A DNA stretch of 64,000 nt from Shewanella donghaensis (GTDB lineage Bacteria; Pseudomonadota; Gammaproteobacteria; Enterobacterales; Shewanellaceae), in NCBI RefSeq assembly GCF_007567505.1, contig NZ_CP041783.1:496001-560000 (forward strand). The letters run 5' to 3'. This document shows positions 60,142 through 64,000 of this stretch, piece after piece; the stretch's first letter is position 1; every line of letters starts with the position of its first letter. The notes under the pieces are model-generated. The model saw only the letters and a list, made by a program, of their open reading frames with translations, was not told the origin of the DNA and searched no databases. A program made the position numbers and the translations under genes.

Positions 60142-60173
60142 AAAAAAGAGATGCATTAAGCATCTCTTTTTTT
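60142..60173. terminator. Bidirectional terminator after the S9 peptidase
   Basis: AAAAGAGATGC/GCATCTCTTTT stem with a short ATTAA loop, A-run on the left and T-run on the right, so it could also stop transcripts from the small minus-strand ORF at 60235. Confidence 0.93.
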
Positions 60174-60234
60174 ATGGGCCGATTTCAGTAATAAGAATAA
60201 AGTTTATATTTCTTATTTCAGCATGATGGGGTGA

Positions 60235-60381
60235 TTATTCGGTTTTTTCTACTATATTGAGTTCTGTCGTTGGGCATTTATGGCCATTTTTAGTGATTGA
60301 AAAAAAATAAGCTAATCTTCTTCTAGAACCGGTTAATTTGCGTTGACCATTTTTTTGACTAATTTTGTTTCGTTTACCCAT
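60235..60381 (-). CDS. Possible small basic protein (48 aa)
   Basis: A minus-strand ORF of 48 codons from the ATG at 60381, which has GAGG 7 bases upstream; a longer start at 60417 is possible (60 residues). The product is strongly basic, with NGQRKLTGSRRRLAYFFS and a single Cys, and no membrane segment. It sits in an otherwise empty 596-bp gap and converges on a terminator usable in its direction. No family is recognised, so it may be real or chance. The rest of the gap, 60382-60714, holds AT-rich DNA with nothing identified. Confidence 0.4.
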   Translation of the reverse strand: MGKRNKISQKNGQRKLTGSRRRLAYFFSITKNGHKCPTTELNIVEKTE

Positions 60382-60714
60382 TGGAACCTCAACAGACTCT
60401 AACTTGGACCATGGCACGAACGATGCGCCATTTTTATTTTAACAAATGTAATAGTAGCAAAAAAGGCGTAAGAAAGGGCTTAAAATTATTCATGTGGTAG
60501 TCATCTTTTTTGCTAATTTCAGATGATATATTTACATTTCATTCAAGTGTATATATGCAAAAGTGTGAAGCAAAACAAGTTTGTTTTTTCGGATTAGATT
60601 TTCTATTAATTTATCAAAATCAGTTAGAAAATCTCATTTGTAAAATTAAAAATAATCAGTAAAGTTGCGCGATTATTTTTGGACCACAAAATCATTTAAA
60701 TTGAGGATAAGCTT

Positions 60715-61350
60715 GTGGATTTAATGCTTTACGTTAAGTTTTTCTTAGGATTAGTTGCCATCATCAATCCTATTGGGCTTTTACCCGTGTTTGTAACATT
60801 AACCAGTCATCAAACAGAAGAAGAACGAAACCATACGGGGAAGGTTGCCAACTTTGCTGTGGTCGTTATTTTAGTGGTCACAATTTTTATTGGTGAACAT
60901 ATATTGAATATGTTCAGTATTTCTTTATCAGCATTTAGAATTGCCGGAGGCAGTTTGATTGCCATTATCGCAATGTCGATGTTGCAAGGTAAGTTAAGTC
61001 CTGTAAAACGTAATTCAGAAGAAGACCGTGAAGCATATGCTATGGAATCAGTTGCGGTAGTACCTTTGGCATTACCTTTAATGGCAGGTCCAGGGGCAAT
61101 TAGTTCGGTTATTGTATTCTCATCTAGTCATGATTCAATGACTGACATGATCGGTATGTCGATTACAGTAGTCGTCTTTGGTTTAATGAGCTTTGGCTTA
61201 TTTAGAATGGCGCCAATAATATTTAAGATACTCGGCACAACAGGTATCAATGTGATTACGCGATTGATGGGATTATTAATGCTATCCATTGGTATTGAGG
61301 TTGTCGCAGCAGGACTTAAAGGTTTATTTCCTTCACTTATGAATGGCTAG
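60715..61350 (+). CDS. MarC/YchE family membrane protein
   Basis: 211 residues with a GTG start (GAGGA about 8 bases upstream). Six hydrophobic helices; the family marks are INPIGLLPVFVTLT in helix 1, FRIAGGSLIAIIAMSML, and VPLALPLMAGPGAISSVIVF. It belongs to the YchE branch of MarC/NAAT proteins, annotated as amino acid transporters or channels though the physiological role is unclear. A 10-bp hairpin lies 110 bp after the stop. Confidence 0.9.
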   Translation: MDLMLYVKFFLGLVAIINPIGLLPVFVTLTSHQTEEERNHTGKVANFAVVVILVVTIFIGEHILNMFSISLSAFRIAGGSLIAIIAMSMLQGKLSPVKRNSEEDREAYAMESVAVVPLALPLMAGPGAISSVIVFSSSHDSMTDMIGMSITVVVFGLMSFGLFRMAPIIFKILGTTGINVITRLMGLLMLSIGIEVVAAGLKGLFPSLMNG

Positions 61351-61460
61351 ACATAAATTCCTAGTTTTGAATGACTAGAAGTTAATGACTGGATAATGAT
61401 TAATGGACTATGGGTTAATCCTATAGAATTTTATCGGTAAGATACGTTTCTTATTTATAC

Positions 61461-61485
61461 AATCGAGCAAGGGAATTGCTCGATT
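61461..61485 (+). terminator. Hairpin, possibly the terminator of the MarC gene
   Basis: Perfect 10-bp stem AATCGAGCAA/TTGCTCGATT with a GGGAA loop. Only two of the last stem bases and one following position are T, so it lacks a proper T-run and termination is doubtful. Confidence 0.4.
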
Positions 61486-61560
61486 TGAACACCAAATGTC
61501 CAACAGTCAGTAATTCACTGATTTATCCTTGACCTCATATACGCATTTGCGTAAAGTACC

Positions 61561-61657
61561 GCTCGTTCTATTAAGTCTGCTTTAGCAGAAGATTAACCTG
61601 GTTTGCGTTGTTCATAATTCATTTAATGCAATAGGTTAGTCATAGAGTAGAACGAGC
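61561..61657. ncRNA. Candidate branched structured element
   Basis: A 10-bp closing stem GCTCGTTCTA (61561-61570) with TAGAACGAGC (61648-61657) encloses a hairpin TCTGC-TTTA-GCAGA (61576-61589) and a second arm made of TAACCT/AGGTTA (61594-61599, 61633-61638) and TTGCGTT/AATGCAA (61603-61609, 61625-61631, one G-U pair). The nested layout is hard to explain by chance in AT-rich DNA. Whether it acts as RNA or DNA is unknown; strand is not determined. Confidence 0.4.
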
Positions 61658-61732
61658 AATACAGATTTATAGACAGTTTTCTCTTGTATATGAAAATCAG
61701 TATATCAACGAGAAAACCAGTCAAAACGTTTT

Positions 61733-61822
61733 GGAGAGTTGGCTGAGTGGCTTAAGGCGCTCGCTTGGAAAGCGAGTGAAGGTTTATCCCTTCCGTGAGT
61801 TCGAATCTCATGCTCTCCGCCA
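61733..61822 (+). tRNA. tRNA-Ser(GGA)
   Basis: 90 nt with a long variable arm, GGAGAGTTGGCTGAG... to ...GCTCTCCGCCA, CCA encoded. The anticodon loop CTTGGAAA reads GGA (serine UCC/UCU). A strong terminator follows directly. Confidence 0.98.
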
Positions 61823-61830
61823 TAATTAAA

Positions 61831-61862
61831 GGGTCTCAGATTATTCTGAGACCCTTTTTTAT
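61831..61862 (+). terminator. Rho-independent terminator of tRNA-Ser
   Basis: GGGTCTCAG/CTGAGACCC 9-bp stem with a 6-base loop and six T, beginning 9 bp after the tRNA. Confidence 0.95.
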
Positions 61863-62394
61863 TCTTTCATTTTTAAGTCACTAATCTACAAACTCCACTT
61901 TTATATTTTTTCACTCTTAGACATTCTTTTTCGTGTCCTATGTCGTACTTATATTTCAATTTTCATCCCTTAACTAGCCCATAGAAGCCCTTACAGAAGT
62001 GGCAGTTATTTGTTTACAATTCTATTAAACAACCTGACAGCAGAGGGATGTAGTTTAAGTTAGTTTAATCGACATTAAATTATTTGAAGCAGGGTTAGAG
62101 TGAAATTATTGCATCAAGTCATCATTCCTTTGACTAAGAAATGCCTTAGATATTGATTTTGTTCAATGGTTACTCATTTTTACGCTAAAATTATACAAAC
62201 ACAAAACGCTTGGGCTTATTGATTTTAAACTTTCACAAAGTGCTTTGAGAGTATACTTAGGCCAGTTATTGAGCTTCGATAGGCTACTGAGTCACATTAG
62301 GCGTCATTACTAACAGAATAATCAACAAGTTGATGTCTAGTATAGTAAAATGAAATTTCAAAAAATGAATGAAAGTTGTTCTAAACGAGGATCA
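61863..62394 (+). other. Upstream region of the BCCT transporter gene
   Basis: About 530 bp, AT-rich, without a supported gene. In-frame ATGs at 62350 and 62365 could extend the transporter N-terminus, but were not preferred. No clear promoter, riboswitch or operator was recognised. Confidence 0.5.
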
Positions 62395-63972
62395 ATGAAT
62401 AGTAATAAAGATAAATATAGTATTGATAATACCGATTACACGGTCGGACAAGATAATATTCAGAAATGGGGTTTTGATGTTCATAACCCTGTTTTTGGTA
62501 TCAGCGCATCCTTAATTGGACTTTTCTTAATCGCTATTTTAATAGTTGACCCTGAAACATCAAAAGCTGCTCTAGACGGAATTAAATTTAAAATCATTGG
62601 CACCTTCGATGTCCTATTCATGTGGTCAGCTAATTTGTTCGTGCTGTTTTGTTTAGCAATGATTGTTTCACCTTACGGCAAAATCCGTTTAGGTGGGGAT
62701 GACGCTAAAGCTGATTATTCAATGATGTCATGGATAGCAATGTTATTTGCAGCTGGCATGGGCATTGGTTTAATGTTCTGGGGCGTTGCTGAGCCTGCAG
62801 CCTACTTTACGGGTTGGTTTGAAACGCCACTTAATGTTGAACCTAACACACCTGAAGCAGCTAAACTTGCTCTTGGTGCAACTATGTACCATTGGGGACT
62901 TCACCCATGGGCTATATATGGGGTTGTGTCGCTGTCGTTAGCTTTTTTTGCTTACAACAAAGGCTTACCGCTTTCAATGCGTTCAGTCTTTTACCCAATA
63001 TTGGGTGATCGTACTTGGGGCTGGCCTGGGCATATTATTGATATTTTAGCAGTGCTTGCCACTTTGTTTGGCCTAGCAACCTCACTTGGCCTTGGAGCTC
63101 AACAAGCCGCCAGTGGTTTTCATCACGTATTCGGCATTGATAATGGCTTAATGCTTCAAATTGGTATTATCTTCTTTGTGACGCTAATAGCAGTAGTATC
63201 AGTGGTTCGTGGCATTGATGGTGGTGTTAAAGTCATTAGTAATGTCAATATGCTATTGGCACTTGCGTTAGTTGTGTTTGTTGCTTTGGTAACTTTTGCG
63301 GTTTCAATGGGAACAATACCCATGACGGTAATGGGCTATATTGAAAATATTATCCCACTGAGTAATCCAATAGGTCGTGAAGATGAAGCATGGATGCACG
63401 GCTGGACCGTGTTCTACTGGGCATGGTGGATTTCTTGGTCACCTTTTGTGGGCATGTTCATTGCGCGTATTTCACGTGGTCGTACAATTCGTGAATTCAT
63501 GATGGCTGTGCTGATTGTTCCTACTGTGGTGACTACGCTGTGGATGTCAGTGTTTGGTGGTGTTGCGATTAATCAAATCATTAATAAAGTTGGTACCTTA
63601 GGTGAACAAGGCTTAACTGAAGTACCACTGGCGATGTTCCAAATGTTTGATGCGCTACCAATGGGAAGTATATTGTCACTTCTTGCTATTGTATTAGTTC
63701 TGGTATTCTTTGTAACTTCTTCAGACTCAGGTTCTTTAGTCATTGATAGTATCACTTCAGGTGGAAAAATCGATGCGCCAGTTCCTCAGCGTGTGTTCTG
63801 GGCATTTATTGAAGGGGCTATTGCTGCTGGTTTACTTTGGGTCGGTGGCACACAAGCCATTGAAGCCTTGCAAGCCGGTGCAATTTCTACCGCTTTACCA
63901 TTCACCTTTATTCTGTTGATTATGTGTGTGAGCTTGATTATGGGACTACGCACAGAGCAACGTTATCGATAA
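62395..63972 (+). CDS. BCCT family betaine/carnitine/choline transporter
   Basis: 525 residues from the ATG at 62395 (MNSNKDKYSIDN); AGGA lies only about 3 bases upstream, so an upstream ATG is possible. Twelve membrane helices. Family motifs are AAGMGIGLMFWGVAEPAAYF, ALGATMYHWGLHPWAIYG and the tryptophan-rich substrate region WTVFYWAWWISWSPFVGMFIARISRGRT. It takes up a quaternary amine by Na+ or H+ symport, most likely for osmoprotection in a marine host; the substrate cannot be fixed. There is no long C-terminal osmosensor tail. The gene is complete. Confidence 0.94.
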   Translation: MNSNKDKYSIDNTDYTVGQDNIQKWGFDVHNPVFGISASLIGLFLIAILIVDPETSKAALDGIKFKIIGTFDVLFMWSANLFVLFCLAMIVSPYGKIRLGGDDAKADYSMMSWIAMLFAAGMGIGLMFWGVAEPAAYFTGWFETPLNVEPNTPEAAKLALGATMYHWGLHPWAIYGVVSLSLAFFAYNKGLPLSMRSVFYPILGDRTWGWPGHIIDILAVLATLFGLATSLGLGAQQAASGFHHVFGIDNGLMLQIGIIFFVTLIAVVSVVRGIDGGVKVISNVNMLLALALVVFVALVTFAVSMGTIPMTVMGYIENIIPLSNPIGREDEAWMHGWTVFYWAWWISWSPFVGMFIARISRGRTIREFMMAVLIVPTVVTTLWMSVFGGVAINQIINKVGTLGEQGLTEVPLAMFQMFDALPMGSILSLLAIVLVLVFFVTSSDSGSLVIDSITSGGKIDAPVPQRVFWAFIEGAIAAGLLWVGGTQAIEALQAGAISTALPFTFILLIMCVSLIMGLRTEQRYR

Positions 63973-63981
63973 TGGGTTGAA

Positions 63982-63996
63982 CACCTAGTTTAGGTG
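63982..63996 (+). terminator. Possible terminator after the BCCT gene, cut by the window end
   Basis: CACCTA/TAGGTG with a GTT loop begins 10 bp after the stop codon; what follows is outside the window, so a T-run cannot be checked. Confidence 0.3.
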
Positions 63997-64000
63997 GCGA

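Larger units (their letters stand above)
61351..61732. other. Highly structured non-coding block before tRNA-Ser
   Basis: 382 bp without a gene but with four sets of inverted repeats: 61461-61485 (AATCGAGCAA/TTGCTCGATT), 61541-61552 (ACGCATTTGCGT), 61561-61657 (branched fold closed by GCTCGTTCTA/TAGAACGAGC) and 61676-61717 (GTTTTCTC.../...GAGAAAAC). The first may be a weak terminator for the upstream gene. The tRNA-Ser promoter must lie near its end but is not clear. Confidence 0.6.

Overview
The window looks like chromosomal DNA of a marine gammaproteobacterium, most likely Shewanella. This is inferred from AT-rich composition, a canonical rsxABCDGE-nth cluster, aspS-yebC-ruvCAB, cmoAB, a CsrD/MshH-type GGDEF-EAL protein, a large TonB-dependent receptor, a BCCT carrier and six identical tandem tRNA-Asn genes. 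No prophage, CRISPR array or complete insertion sequence was seen. The window starts inside thiH.

Left part (1-11.0 kb): the thiH 3' end, then two co-directional genes (a Gln/Ser-rich small protein and a SprA-related putative metalloprotease). A long minus-strand run follows, read right to left: cmoA, cmoB, then five tightly packed genes. These are an envelope retropepsin-like lipoprotein, an inactive transglutaminase fused to seven membrane helices, a RimK-like ATP-grasp ligase, a secreted protein resembling an M3 peptidase without its zinc motif, and a secreted DUF3541-like protein. The first three are a recurrent but poorly understood amidoligase/protease set; the last two make this the most interesting system in the window. 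A LysR regulator lies beyond it.

Middle (11.2-33 kb): a diguanylate cyclase with three periplasmic solute-binding domains; aspS, yebC and ruvCAB (tRNA charging and Holliday junction processing); a TonB receptor with a textbook CRP site about 300 bp upstream; gloA; an unannotated 27-residue YnhF-like membrane protein; a DUF1287 protein; nth and the six-gene Rsx/Rnf electron-transport complex; and csrD. RsxC carries a long Ala/Lys repeat tail encoded by 156-bp tandem repeats.

33-39.8 kb: six tRNA-Asn(GTT) genes behind a strong stringent-type promoter, a 1.1-kb non-coding stretch with two inverted DnaA boxes (DARS1-like) before uvrB, then asnS, a small membrane protein and a Nudix CoA pyrophosphatase.

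40-52.6 kb: a complete glycogen cluster on one strand, malQ-glgB-glgX-glgP-glgC-glgA, covering ADP-glucose synthesis, elongation, branching, debranching, phosphorolysis and maltodextrin recycling. It is followed by a 5'-truncated ndh remnant, a small lipoprotein and a hotdog thioesterase, in an area with inverted repeats that look like decayed mobile DNA.

54.5-64 kb: pabB diverging from a class I fumarase, an S9 peptidase, a small basic ORF, a YchE/MarC protein, a strongly structured non-coding block before tRNA-Ser(GGA), and a BCCT transporter that ends just inside the window.
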